DNA of 64,000 nt from Panorpa germanica. Its lineage: Eukaryota > Arthropoda > Insecta > Mecoptera > Panorpidae. Position 1 is the first letter of the stretch. Every line of letters starts with the position of its first letter. Below the pieces are notes generated by a model, which saw nothing but the letters and a program-made list of their open reading frames with translations, was not told the DNA's origin and did not search any database. Both the position numbers and the translations under genes were made by a program. Shown piece after piece: positions 37,901 through 51,061 of the stretch. The stretch covers positions 5,332,001-5,396,000 of the forward strand of contig OY783223.1 in NCBI GenBank assembly GCA_963678705.1. Direction: 5' to 3'.

Positions 37901-38941
37901 ATAGGAAGTATGATTTCTCGAATAGCTTAATCACTTGTCTATTGCCTAAAAGTTGGCAATTTATGTTATCATGCTTTACTTAGCTTGGTAAGTTTCTTGT
38001 ATTTTTCTTTGGAGTAAAATCTTATTTTGTCTTATTACTAATAAATTAGTTTTTTCTGCTACTGCAGTCAACACAAAAGATGAATCATTTAAAGAAATAA
38101 TATAATTAAAATAATAAATGATTACAATAATTAATAAATTAAAAAGATAAAAGATCCATACAGTATACAGCATAATGAATTGGTGTAGAATGCGGTTCTT
38201 CATTCATTCTATAAACCAGATGTATGTGTGTGTGTGTATAGTATTAACACATTAAAAAACACACGCCGACCAACCAACCAACAAACCAACTCCCACACCA
38301 TCATGTGTTATGTTGTAGTGTGAGTATTCAAAGCCAGAATCCAAACATTTTAAATTTTGATTGTACGAGTGCGAGCACATAGTTATAAAGCATCATCATT
38401 GAATGACGTTTTTATATCAACAAGTGGACAATCACCAAATTAAATATGACTAAAACACTATTAATTAAGCGCGTATAAAATATTATATGAATTTATCAAA
38501 GGAGAGTAGATCATGATTTCATAATAGGTGTTTTTTATTCGTGTATACTGTTTATATAGTTTTTTGTATGTTATTGCGTATATATGGTGGCTCTAACATC
38601 GATGATTTTCTTAAATATGAGCCCTGTTACGTACCTGCAAATTTTCAGCCATATCGGAGAACTAGTTTCTTTCTTAAAGGTCACTAATGTTATGGTTCTC
38701 TCAATTAAAATTCAATAATTCTATAACATTTATTTATTAATAATCAATTCCAATCGAATATGTATACTGTCAGGTCTCTTAACTGATCTGTCGATTTTCC
38801 AAAGTTGACAATGTCGAAACCCTCATATTCGTCCCTCAAGTGCGTGTCCGCTGGTTCACAAGTAAAATCAGCGTCAGCATCTCTGTTCCTCTGTTTAATG
38901 TCATGGTCAGGCCCGGGTTGAAGTCACAGTCACTGGTCTTG
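34977..38941. other. AT-rich presumed intron, no gene
   Basis: Some less AT-rich fragments (36170-36240 and 36600-36690) look like debris of an old element. The 37290-37800 region has runs of C and A/T typical of decayed repeats. A TG dinucleotide run is at 38223-38238. No exon was recognised. Confidence 0.45.
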
Positions 38942-39410
38942 ATTTTTGTAAAACTGTACTATATATTGATAAAGTGGGTTACTAGAACCTCAAATGTTCA
39001 ATTATTTTTTAATAACTCCTTATATGTTAAGAGATATTAACAATTTAAAAAGTCATTTTGTCTCTTTAATTATTAAAGGGATTCAACGTTGTACACATTC
39101 CAAGTGCATGTGACATCACAATCCTTGTGTAAGGTTACCAACCTTACAGCTCATAAATCTCTGTTATATGTATTTATATATCAAAATATCAAATATTATT
39201 TACAGCTATTTCAAGGAACAATAAAATTCCAATATTATGTCTGCCTTAGTCAGGGTTAAATAAAATAAAAACTTATTGCTCTTTGACTTGACTTGATTAT
39301 TAGACTACCAACAGCTACGAAACATTACCACAGCACTCCTACTAGCTACAGCTACTCAACAAATAACTGGCCGGCTAAAACTACTAATTTTTTGCACGTC
39401 ATGAAATGCA
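38942..39410 (+). mobile_element. M1 family MITE, partial copy 5
   Basis: It matches the M1 consensus from its internal GTACTATATATTGATAAAGT to the region near 39365, after which it is scrambled. Left tip and right third are missing. The tRNA-like remnant beginning about 39416 abuts its broken right edge. Confidence 0.75.
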
Positions 39411-39415
39411 TTTAT

Positions 39416-39490
39416 TCCATTTCTGGGAATCAAACCCGGACCTAAAACATAACTAAGTGTTAGAGTCTATGACCTATCGCCATCTGTTTT
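39416..39490 (-). other. tRNA-like remnant, possibly SINE head
   Basis: On the minus strand a T-arm-like GTCCGGGTTTGATTCCC (B-box-like, one mismatch to consensus) is preceded at the right distance by an anticodon-arm-like stretch. The D arm is weak. It is most likely a pseudogene or SINE head rather than a working tRNA. Confidence 0.4.
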
Positions 39491-41599
39491 TGGTTGCATA
39501 ATAAAGTAAATGCAATTTTTTTTACGCCACGTTTTTTAGTTGTTTCATACTGCAAGTCGATTCGCTCTCTGTGTTACACATTCGAATGTTTTTCATTTTA
39601 AACACTGCTCTGGTATTGTATAATTAATCTAGTTTATTATATACAACTTATATAACAATAATAAAACACTTGTTTCTAATTAATTTTATTAATTAAAATT
39701 ATAAATTATTATTCATTGTCATATATATATAAATATAATATTTATTACGTCATTCTGATAGAATAATATTAGTTCAACTTATGTCCACTGCAAATACGTT
39801 GTCGCTATATTACATCAGAAATGTTTGTTTGTATTTGTTTATTATATCGTATATACATATTATTGTATCTACTGTACCAGTATTGAATGTAGTAGATATG
39901 TTGATATTTCACTAGTAGATACCGAACGTGTTCATACAATCGAAGTTCTAGTCCAATAATACTGACTACAATACTATTTTGAATTGTTATGTTGTTTGTA
40001 TTGTTCCAGATTATTGGAATCACACTCTAAATGTCCTGCAACATCCCTATTCCTGATTTTCCACCCCCTTTTCTATTGTCAATGAATCTATATGGTATAC
40101 TAGTATTTAATATTTCATATTGTAAATAACAAGTACAATTTTTATGCGATTGAAAAGCTTAAAAATTAGCATGTTTAGAATTTAGAAAACCGTAATTCTT
40201 TTAGAAGTTCCGATGAAGGATTGAAACATTTTTGTTTCATAAAACTACTTCTAATTTTTAAAAATAGCATTAGTAAGAGTTTTATTAGTGTCGCATGTTT
40301 ATGTCGCACTAGTCTGTACGTTAAGGAGGTACAGGACGTACCGCCAATGCAAAAAGTTTATCTCTCGGTAATACGAAATGCAAAATACGAAGTACATGAG
40401 GCACGAGCAAATATTGGGAGTGTACCTTTGAAAATGACTGCTTTTTGCTAGTTAAAATGATTTTTTTATGCATTTAATAGTTAAATAAATGAAAAATTAC
40501 CTATAATTAATATCAAATTTATATTAATTCAATTTAAATACAAATTAAATATTTCGAAAAAGGAATAATAAATTTTGCAACGCTGCAAATTTTTCGTGTG
40601 TTGACGCATGCGTGATTTGGTTTTTTGACCAATAAATTGTTATGTTTTATATAACATTTATTCCGATTTTGAATTTCCCGCTCAAATTGGCATTTGCAAT
40701 TTTATTTAAATATTTTCGTAAATAGGTATCCTTTTGATAATTTTCTTTTTGCAATAGTTACAGAAAAGATTATTTTATATACACCTAGTTTTTGAAAGCC
40801 GTGTCACCATTTTTTTAAGTTAAAAGTTATATTATGTGGTGAAATTGAGCTAAAAATTATGATTTGTATGGAAAATGACTATTTTTAATCATGTATAAAA
40901 AGAAAACTATGAACCCTAGGTCTCTAAAATTTTGAGGCAGCATGTATTTTTACTATTTGTATCGACCCTCCAAATTTCACGACGTTTTTATCATTTACGT
41001 TAACGTCCTATATCTCCTTAAAAGTACAATACATTTAGTACACTCATGTCTAAATAATGTCAACTTATGAATGAAAATTTATAAATGTTGGATGTCGCAT
41101 GTTTAAGTCGCACCAGTCTGTACGGTACATTATATTTGTATATTATTTATTTGCATATCTATATATGTAGTAATAAAAATAATTTTCCAAGCTATTGCTC
41201 TAAGTGTACCATGATCAACATATAGTTTATAACGGCAAGGGATGCGGGGCTGTGAGGGGAGAGAAAGCTATTGATATATAAGAACCACACTACTACAGAC
41301 CATACGACAAACCACGCAAATGTTTATAATATTTAAAAATACAAGATAAGATATTTGTATGTGATTAAATACGACAGAGAGAGAGAGAGAGTGTTTCATT
41401 TTTAACACACCATTGTAATAGAGTAATTTATTATTATATTATATGTGTACGAGGTTAAAAAGAATTCTATTTTATTTAAATATGTATAACTAAATCCTGT
41501 ATTATCAGAATAAATTATCATAATAAATTACTAAAACTTATTTGTAGTAGATGAATAATTACCGGATTATTATTAACATTGTTAGTGTGTAATATTTTA
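39491..41599. other. AT-rich DNA with a 28-base direct repeat
   Basis: The motif TGTCGCATGTTTATGTCGCA followed by ACTAGTCTGTACG at about 40289-40321 recurs with two changes at about 41093-41126. The ~800 bp between contains no protein domain. An AG run lies at 41375-41392. No gene supported. Confidence 0.45.
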
Positions 41600-42430
41600 T
41601 TATTATTATTATTTTTATTATTTTTAATGTTTTTGTCATTTGGCACGACATTCTTGTGCCTTAACTCATTTATATACATGTCATTGTGCTTAATTCAATT
41701 TTGATCCTTATTAAATCTAAACATTCTCATTTTTTTCAAACGAAAAAAAAAATATATACGAGTATATAAAATTCTTTATAAAAATAAAAACAAAACTGCT
41801 ACTGCTACTGCTTCGCTTCTCCTGCTTCGCTCCTGTTACTGCCCCTCCTGTTTCTACTCTGCCATTCCTTCTCTTTCCAAGTTTTTTTTCTCTATCTCCG
41901 CCATCCACCTCTTCCCTTCACTTTCGACATTACATTCTTCTGCCTTAAAAAGATTTTAAAAAGCTTCAGCCTTTCTTCTTCTAATTATTTCTGCCATCCA
42001 TCTGTTCCCTTCCTTGCCCCCTTTTAAGAGCTGCCCAATATTCATCACACTCCCTACTTTTTCCTTACAATCAAACTTAATGTGCTCCAGTGTTTCGTCC
42101 TCCGTTCCGCACACTCTACACATTTATTCCTCTCTATTTTCCCAGTATCTGTTTCCTTTTTCCTCATTTCCCAATCTAAACCTTGCTATCCTTCTTATGT
42201 TTTTTAAGTCTTTTTCTATTAAGTACTGAGGTATATTACTTTCCCAAATCCTTTTATATCTTGTATTGTAATTGCTTTTCTCGATGTTTTCCATTCTTTC
42301 CTGTTGCTGTATCTCCTTATCTCTTCTCCTTAGCTCCTCTTCCACACTTGCGCCTCCTTCTCTTCTCCTCTCTACCTCCTCGATCGCTATTTCTTTCAAA
42401 ATACTCCTTTCTCTTATACTGCTCCACAAT
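41600..42430 (-). mobile_element. 5'-truncated non-LTR retrotransposon (family A), longer copy
   Basis: Same 3' UTR as 23858-24424 (TTTGGCACGACATTCTTG on the plus strand). The minus-strand frame 42124-42429 encodes a lysine/glutamate-rich stretch, then RIARFRLGNEEKGNRYWE, and breaks. The zinc-knuckle-like CRVCG and DETLEHIKFDC part follows in another register down to about 41985. It is therefore a frameshifted ORF2 terminus. No clear target duplication was found. Confidence 0.8.
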
Positions 42431-43618
42431 TTTTATATATTAGCAAACGTAATACTTGTACAAATTACATTCAGAGCTAAAAACAGTCAGTAAAACAATA
42501 AAGTATTAAGGAAATAGTGGAGTATGTTTACGCATTATTGAAGTGAAACTTTCCACTCGCCTTAAAAGTTTAACAACCCCTGATATATCATTAAAATACA
42601 ACTAATTGAAAGAAAATATTCAATAGTGATACAGGCAATATGTACAAATGTTATTAAATACATCTACATACTAGTGTATATAGTTTATATGTATAGCTGA
42701 TGTCAAATTCATATGTCTATTCAGAAACATATGACAAACACAGCTAGAACAAGCTAGAATGACTAGAATGGTCAGAATGGCTTCGACATTGCCAATGTGC
42801 TGTAAAACAATTGTCTCCATTGGAACCTATAAATGAATTAGTTATTTGTATATACAACAGAATGGAATACCAACAAATACTCGTACACATGCAGTGAAAC
42901 TAGAGGCTACAATGCTACTACTACCAGTAAATATTGACATTAAAATATGGAGAAAACTAAAATTATTTAATACTGAGAACAATCGTTAAATAATTATTAA
43001 ATTTATATCAATGTATTGTAGTTGAATATGTGTTTGTATTTAAAAGTAATATCTATATAGAAAATCTATTATTAATTATTATTTATTGTATATACGCGAG
43101 ATGAGTTAGGCCTCTTAAAAATCAAAGCGGAATACTGCCACTACTATTGTCCAATTATTTATAACTTGAAAAAGAAAAAATAATCGCAAAATATCATGTA
43201 ATACTTCAATTACATACTGACTTTATACTTAAGAAGTTATCAACTTAATCTCTATGCCGAATTAATTAAAATTTATTTTCGCTCGAAGAAATATTTCCCG
43301 TGCGCTCTCCATAGCGCACGTAGCTGCTCAATATAAGTACTATGCAATATGCGATACATCGCTTAGCGCGTGAGACAGAAAATACTCAGTGCAAACTATA
43401 TAAAGAATCTGGCCTTAATCCGTAACATGCGCCGCGAGTCAGTTATTGTAAGATTATTTACATAATTTACGTTACATAATAATTATGTTTACATTATTAC
43501 GAATGGTATTTGACTTTTTATACTTCAGTAGTTTGTGACTTGTTACTGTGATTGTGACTGCAAATAAGCGTAAAAATGAGTATTAACTTTAATATTGACT
43601 ATATTAAAAACAAATATA
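42431..43618. other. AT-rich presumed intron
   Basis: No exon or element recognised. A less AT-rich patch at 43270-43440 includes a small GTGCGCTCTCCATAGCGCAC palindrome near 43299. Confidence 0.45.
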
Positions 43619-43620
43619 TA

Positions 43621-44188
43621 CAGGGTGTCCCAATATTCAACGATAAGCGGGCACCAGAGGGTGGTCCTACTCATGACTACACGAGAAAAAAAGAAGAAAA
43701 AAAATTTATCTCATTTTGTTTAACAAAATTGTTTGTACTATTTGTTTTAATTCATTCAACTATAAAAAACCTATTTTGGGTATTGTAAAAGTGATAACTA
43801 TCATCAACAACAATTTATGAAATTTGGTCGTTGTTTAGAAATAGTATGCATAATTTTTTGTTGTTGCTAGTTTTCCTGGAGTATTATACCATTTTGGAAT
43901 CCTGAAGAGTTGCGTCAATTTTTAAAAAACTTGCCATAGCAGTTTTTTTACACCAGCGGACCGAAAGTAAAAATCTTAGGGAAAAAAGTAATTTTGATTG
44001 ATTTTTGTGTAAAAACTACAGGCATTCTGACATTTTTAATGGTTGTGGTGGATAGCAGTGCTATCTAAAGCAGAGCTTTGTAATTTCTAAACAAAATGAG
44101 ATAAATTCTTTTTTTCTTTTTTTCTCGTGTAGTCATGAGCAGGACCACCCTCTGGTGCCTGCTTATCGTTGAATATTGGGACACCCTG
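43621..44188 (+). mobile_element. MITE with long CAGGGTGTCCC inverted termini, intact
   Basis: Both ends carry long inverted repeats of about 80-105 bases that begin CAGGGTGTCCCAATATTCAA. The 568-bp unit is bounded by TA on both sides (43619-43620 and 44189-44190). The interior has no transposase. The TA duplication and tip fit a Tc1/mariner-mobilised MITE. A one-ended, oppositely oriented copy lies at 6101-6685. An open frame spanning the left end (43576-43788) is chance. Confidence 0.88.
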
Positions 44189-44683
44189 TATATACACTTT
44201 TTTGGAAAACATAGCGGTTCGTAATTCGTTCTTAGTTTAAATAATTGTTACTATTATCAAAAATTGCTTTACAAAAGCGATTTTAAAGTTATATAAATAA
44301 TTATTGCCTGGATAACATTTTTCTATTCATCACAGTTAAGCACACCTATTCAGTCTTCATCTATGGCTGCGGTAGACATACAATAGAACTAGATGAAACA
44401 CACACTAGTACACCATCAACACCTGAACACCAAGAGAAGCGTGTTGGCCGTTCCTATTATTACTGGAACATGCTGTAACATGTTTATCAAAGTTTTATTG
44501 CTTGAATTACTCGGACGGCGGAGATATGAGTACGTTAGATATTAGTATTAAACCGGCAAGTTATATGGTTGATTTACAAATGTTTAGTATCTCATTTCTC
44601 TGGCACGATATTTAGTATACAGGGACGGGAAACCATTTCTATTAAATAAAAATAAAACATGTTTTCATTTAAAATATAGTGTC

Positions 44684-44790
44684 TTAACAAATATTTAGAA
44701 ATTTGTAAAATAGAATTATAAATTATAAAATATGTCTGATGGTAACTATGACGAATAAAAGTCAAGGCAAATAAATAAATAAATTTAAAA
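44684..44790 (+). mobile_element. 3' tail of family-B LINE
   Basis: About 105 bases matching the family-B 3' UTR (TGATGGTAACTATGACGAAT, then AAGGCAAATAAATAAATAAA). An extreme 5' truncation. Confidence 0.7.
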
Positions 44791-47042
44791 AAAAATATAA
44801 ATACAAAAATATATAGTTTCATAATTTTCAATCATGTCGTTACAATTTTATCGATTCTATTATTTTCAATGATTAATAATTTGTCTAGTAATGGCAACGG
44901 TCATACAGATTATAATAAATTATAATTGTCTAAGCCAGTGTTGAACTATGATCCAAGAACTATAGTAGATTATTACAATAATATCAAGGTAATAACTATT
45001 GTTTATAATAATTTTAAAATAATTTATTTATGTAATTCTAACTAGAATGCTATCAAGGAAAATTTTGATAAATAAAACATTATCATAGTTAACAATTATA
45101 ATTAGTAATACATATTTATATAGATATATAAAATCGTGTATAATTTTTGTTAGCATTATATTAATAAGACTAAAGCAATACTTAAAATATATCTTTACAA
45201 ATATTTATGTCTTCTTTTGTTTGATTATTAGACCTTTCGAACTTGTAAACAAAAAATACTCTTAATAGTTTGCAGAGCACAAAGCATTCTTAATTGCGTT
45301 GTCTTTTTCTTGTTGGTTCTTGTCTTTTAAAACATCGAAATATTTTTGTTTACTTTAAATATTTTTAAATTACATTTTTTATTGTTTTGTGTTTAGTTAT
45401 ATTTTAGGTGTTGGACTGTTTGGTTATGTTTCTCCGATCTAGTTTTAAATATGTTCATTTAAAAATACAGTGAGTGGTTTTTAGTGAAGGAACAATTTTC
45501 CAACATTTTTGAGAAATGGTATGAGATAAATATTTAATATACTGCATTGGTTTTTGAGAATAAAATTTATAAATATGCATGCACGTCTGGTCATAATTCT
45601 AGAAATTTGTTGCACTCTATTTAAAAAATTAGCCGTACTACTGTGAAATTTATTTATGGCACTTTGACGGCCCGTAACTGTGACAGGTTTATACATAAGG
45701 GCATATTTTACATAAATTTTTGTAATAATTTTAGGGACCTTTCTTTTTCTCGCTCTGTAAATTAAAGACAGATTAATTTACACTACATATTGTACTTGCA
45801 AGATCGTCTTATTGCTTGATTCTTTTTTCTTTCTTTATCTTTAATTTTATGCTATAAATAAAAATTTTCATGCTAGATTATATTGTCACATATTAAATTA
45901 ATATATTTTAACAGCTCTCTTCTACATTTTTTTAATGACAGAATTATATATAAGCTACGGTAAATAATAAAGCGTAACATTAAGTAAAAAATATTATGTT
46001 AAACAATTCATTAATTTACGTTTTGTGTTTAACAGGAATATATTTGTAAATTTAAATTAACTTCGGTATAATTCGGGTAAATTTTCGCATTTCTATCTAA
46101 AATTTAAATGGAATATTTTTGAACAATGTATCTAAAAGATAAATTAATCAACAATAAATTATAGCACACTTTAAAAACGTTTGTAATCTCTGTAAACTTT
46201 TCTCTTTCTACAATACCGCGGTGTTAATCGCACGTACATAGATGTAACAAAAAACATACACCCATCTCATGAAGTAAGTGCAAAGAGTACAACATTATCG
46301 TTAGTAATATGTATAAAAGAGATAGATATATATAGTTGCGAGATGCGCGTTGATACACGGTTGCAAACGCGCTAAACTGTGAACGAGAGAATTTGTCGGA
46401 TCACTGAGTGTTCGATGTTATCTTTTACTAGGTTGGATACATCGCCCATCGGTTGGAGAAGCAGTTGTCCACAAGTTTGCCTGTACTTATCCTATTCCGG
46501 TATCTATCTTGTGAATGGCACGTGCCGCTGTTCTTCAAGTAAAAACTGAACTAAACTATAAAACTAACTATATATACATATATGTACAAAACTTCTTTAA
46601 AAGATTTTTTTCTTTTTCTATGTAAAACTTTTTGAAACTATTTTTCGATTGACAAAGTTTCTTTAACGATTTCGGTTTGTTCCTGCGTGGAAATAGAATT
46701 TAAGTGGCTATAGATTTCTTCAATTGAAAATAAATGTTAATAAATATATTATTCCACTTACATGTAAGATTTTTCTATGTAGTTTTCTTTTAAATTTAAA
46801 AAAAGGTGATCAATTTTTACGAATTGATGTGTGTAAGTTTGATCTATCATTGTGCTACTTTTCTTTTTGATTTTTTCACAACTCTTTCACGTTTTATTCG
46901 ACTTAAATACTAATTCTGTAAACGTCAAAAATATGGCTAAAAATTAAGCGGTAGAAACAGAAATTAAAATATATACGTTTCGGAAAAGTTGACTGTAAAG
47001 TGTGAAGCCGTAAAACAAATCAATTATTATGATTCGTACCAC
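44791..47042. other. AT-rich DNA with an unexplained GC-richer patch
   Basis: The patch at about 46200-46560 is much less AT-rich and has an open frame of about 56 codons on the plus strand starting near 46382. No domain or clear splice sites were recognised. It could be a regulatory element, a short exon of unknown type, or old repeat. Confidence 0.4.
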
Positions 47043-47452
47043 CTGGTTTTACACCAGATAGACAGTTCAATAAAACACGAACCAAAAACTGTTTTTTCTG
47101 AACAAAAACACCAATGTTTATACCAAAGAGACAGTTCTTAAAACATTTTTGTCTTTAAAAACTGTTTTAGTAAACAAAACACATTCCCATATGGATTCGG
47201 TAAGATTAAAATAAAACGCGTTTGTTGTTGTTTTTTAATCTGCTTGGTTTGAACACGCAGTTTTGTTTTTTGTGAACATTTGCGCTTGTCAGTTGTTGTT
47301 TATCATGTTTATAATTTTTAATGGGACACACAGAAAAACACTAAAAACAAAATCAGTCTGTTCAGTGTAAACAGAACTGTTTTAAAATAAAATAAAACAT
47401 GTTTTTTGACAACAAATCTGTTTTCAAAACTATCTCTCTGGTGTGAAACCAG
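47043..47452. mobile_element. MITE with CTGGTTTTACACCAG termini
   Basis: Inverted termini CTGGTTTTACACCAGATAGA and the reverse complement of a CTGGTTTCACACCAGAGAGA version bound 410 bp. Each tip is itself a small palindrome (CTGG...CCAG). The sub-motif AAAGAGACAGTT/AAAACTGTTTT is repeated inside. No coding; target duplication not evident. Confidence 0.65.
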
Positions 47453-50309
47453 CATTAGAAGTTAAAACTGTATTAAACAGAACTAATAATTTATACACTA
47501 GAAGAAAGGAAGTTGACCTTGTTCTTAACCTCTGTATTAACATTATCCATATAAATAACAATAAAAATTCTTCTCTCTTAAAAAAATTTGCAAGTTTTTA
47601 AATAAATATCTGTCTATACATATAACATATGTATCTTTTTTAAAACAATTCTATTGTACTTTTTCGAACACTATAGCTACTTCGTATTATGTGATTTAGT
47701 GATTTTGTTTATTATTTCTTATAATATTTTAAATGATATGACAATTTCAAATATGTTATATATCTTTAAACATTGCTAATTATAATTTATTATTTTATAA
47801 AATTTTTCATTGTTGTCTGAATTTGTTTTTAATTATAATATCCTGTCATGCGTTGTATGCATGTGTTTTCATTATTTTTTATTTATTGTATTTCAGATTT
47901 ATTGTTAAGATTCATTATTGTTGTTTATCTAATTGTCTATATTATAATAATAATATTTAATTCAATTGTGTATTGTTACCTAGATATATGTACACTGTTA
48001 ATAATTTAGTAATAATTTATAAAAGTTGATTGATTAATTGGTTTTTGTTAACAATGGAGATAGATTAGTATTGCCCGCTATGTATCCAACACAATTTAAT
48101 TCATTATATTCCCAATTATAGTTCGAGAAGTATACAAGGTCTTACTATACCTTAAAGGCTCCCGTTAAACATTTTGCAGTCACTTTGCCGTCATATTAAA
48201 GATGCGTATGATTTTTTTGTCATGAAAGAGTTCATTTACAGTTCAGTCGTTCATATGAAATGTCTTTTTTATCGGCTACAAATACTGAAACCATTCCACC
48301 TGTCGGAATATAAATGAAGATAAAGTTAATGCGAACTATAATTGAAGTGAAATAGTGATGGAAACGTCACAAAATAGAGCACTCCACCAAATTGTTTATA
48401 AAACTGTACTATATATTGTTAAAGTTGGTTACTGGAACCTTAAATGTCCAATTATTGTTTAATATACGACGGTGATTTGATAATTCACTGATTCTTTGAA
48501 TTTTATGCGCTGTTCTGTCACCTGCCATTTATTAATAGATTACTGTCAAATTTTGAGCAAGCTGTTTGATTTAGTTTGGATTTGATAGCCATTGAAATCA
48601 GCTGAGAACCAGATTGAGTGTGTAGTCACTATGACTACAATTTATAAATTGAGCTACGTATTCTGCGTAATTTCTTTCCTAATCTGGCAGCCATTTTGAA
48701 ATCATTCATAATTTACCCGTTGAAACGCCGATAACTTGAAAACCGGCTGTCCAACAAAAAAATAAATAGTAGATTTGGAATCAGCTTTGAATTTTACTGT
48801 AGGACCCTTTTTTAATTTTTGAAATCGGAGACCATCAATTTTTTGTAAAATATTTTTCAACTTTTAAAGATGTAGTTGTACGTAGAATTTCCCGCTGATT
48901 CTAAATCTGGTAGCCATTTGGTAATCGGTACATAATTTAATACTTGAAACACCGATAACTCGAAAACCGACGGTTCTACAAAAAAATAAATTGGGAAACT
49001 ATAGGATCATAGCTCAGCGTAGTCTCTAGATTTAGCCTCCTGCGACTATTTCCTGTTTCCTAACCTGAAGAAATAGTGGCCGATAAGAGATTTGGGTCTA
49101 ACAATGACTGACTTATTTGAGTGCCTTGAGAAAACTTATTAGTTGGAAGGAATAAAAGAATTGGAAAAACGCAGGACTAAATGTATCAAGTTTAAAGGAC
49201 TTAGAGCACTTTTTGCCAAAATAATATCTTTTCTTGAGAAATAAACCGCTTTCTAAAAAGAAAAGTCACTGATTTATCAAACTATCCTCGTATATTTCCG
49301 TGAAAAGGGGATATATTTTTATTTTAATCCAAAGTACTCTGAGGTTAGTAATGAAACACAATATCTGCCAACTGTCACAGAAATATTGCGGTGATTTAAA
49401 ATGACCGATCTTGTTGAAAAACGCTGTGTATGTATGTATGTACAGGAAACAACAGGAAAAGAAAAAGAATGCGTTGATTTGCTTCTTGCAATAATTGTTG
49501 TAATATCAGCATAAGCAGGTCAATCTAAACATCTCTAGTAATTTTTATTACATTTTTATTTTAACAGTGTATTGCAGGACAATATATGTAAAGGTATTTT
49601 GTTTTGGTTTAGGAATTAATTGAATAATGATTCAAAATAACATAATGGGATATATTTTAAATGACTTTGAACCGCAAATATGTATTTTAGTGTTGATTAT
49701 ATGTGGTTTTTGGGTATTATTATCACATGTTATGTAATACCGTGAAAGTGTGCTGAATTTAATACTATTATAATCATTCTCTACCCCTCGTTCATCAGTC
49801 CGCGCCCACACCCGCACCCTCGCGATTAAATGCAGAATTATTGTTCATTAACATTGTTTGTTTATATATTTTACAACATAATTAATTTTATTTGTATAAA
49901 GTCAATATAAATGTATTTATTTGTTTATAATTATTTGGTATATTTTAACTATGCAGTTGAAAATAATTATTTAAAGTGCTAGAGGATGGAGTTTAATTAA
50001 TAAATTCGTAAAATAATTAACGACTTGCTTTAAACCGTCAAAAAACCGAACACAGAATCAAAAGCGTCTAAATTTAGAACAGTCCTAAATTCAAAGTTCG
50101 AAATTGTTGGGTTCGTTTGGTACTCGGATTATCCAACAACCTTAAATAAAATTAGAAGATATATTCAATGTGTTTACGCACTTTCTGAACCCATGCAGAT
50201 GATATTAAAAGTATTTCGTCATTCTAACAAGTGCGGGGATTAAAGTAAAAGATAATGATGAAAAAGGTTTGAAGAAAAGTACTAAAAATGTATGTTTCAT
50301 AGAATTAGT
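47453..50309. other. AT-rich DNA with an M1 remnant
   Basis: About 48398-48466 is a decayed fragment of M1 (GTACTATATATTGTTAAAG, then GGTTACTGGAACC). 48160-48215 resembles 7668-7730. No gene supported. Confidence 0.45.
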
Positions 50310-51055
50310 ACTCTTTTATTTATTTAATATTGATTTGAGTGCATCAACTTTCAACAGTTATTAGCACTTAAAACAATAATACATCTATAAACATTTGTAA
50401 TACATAATTTTATTTTTTTTAATAATACTTCACGGGCTTCTTAGGACCACGGTCCTTTTTTTCGCCCTTCTTGATTCATTTTATTAACATTTTACATATT
50501 TACATTTCATTTATTATTACTACCTAAACTTTTAAACTCGCTATATGCCATATCCTGTCTACGACTAAGCACACTGGCCACCTCGGATATCTTAGTAGTT
50601 CCGGCATACTCGTTGGCAACAACACTCCATTTTTCACCAAAACTCTGTACAAATTATTTCTGCAGGCCTCCGTTTCTGTACATTGGAAGATCAAATGTTC
50701 TGGTTCTGCTACCCCTTCTCCACAATTGCACATATCTTCTTGTACCACGTGATTTCTTTTAAGATGTGCCAATGCTCCTGTATGGTCTATCCTCAGTCTC
50801 GAGATAAGTGATAACACTCTTCTCGGACCTTAGGCATTTCACCACCAACGACGTCCGCACACCAAAGACTGTAAACTGTAAAATTTTCTTCCTTTCTCTG
50901 AATTATTCCACATATCCTGCCACTTCTCTTTCACTTCATTTTTGCGCTTTGCCAATAAGTCCACTTCATATTGAATTTCTCCACTTGCTACTGTTCTAGC
51001 TGCTTGTTGTGCGGCGTCGTTTGCATTTTCATTTCCTGTACAAAATAAAAAAAAA
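50310..51055 (-). mobile_element. 5'-truncated non-LTR retrotransposon (family C)
   Basis: On the minus strand it starts at the end of an RNase H domain (TGNENANDAAQQA near 51010-51045). A decayed linker with stops follows, then an intact stretch (50524-50817) with the cysteine motif CNCGEGVAEPEHLIFQC and a C-terminal tail. The 3' UTR ends with GTGCATCAACTTTCAACAG/TTATTAGCACTT on the plus strand, shared with the SINE at 22447-23027. It represents the ORF2 terminus of an I/Jockey/R1-type LINE. It directly abuts a family-B fragment in opposite orientation. Confidence 0.8.
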
Positions 51056-51061
51056 TATTAA

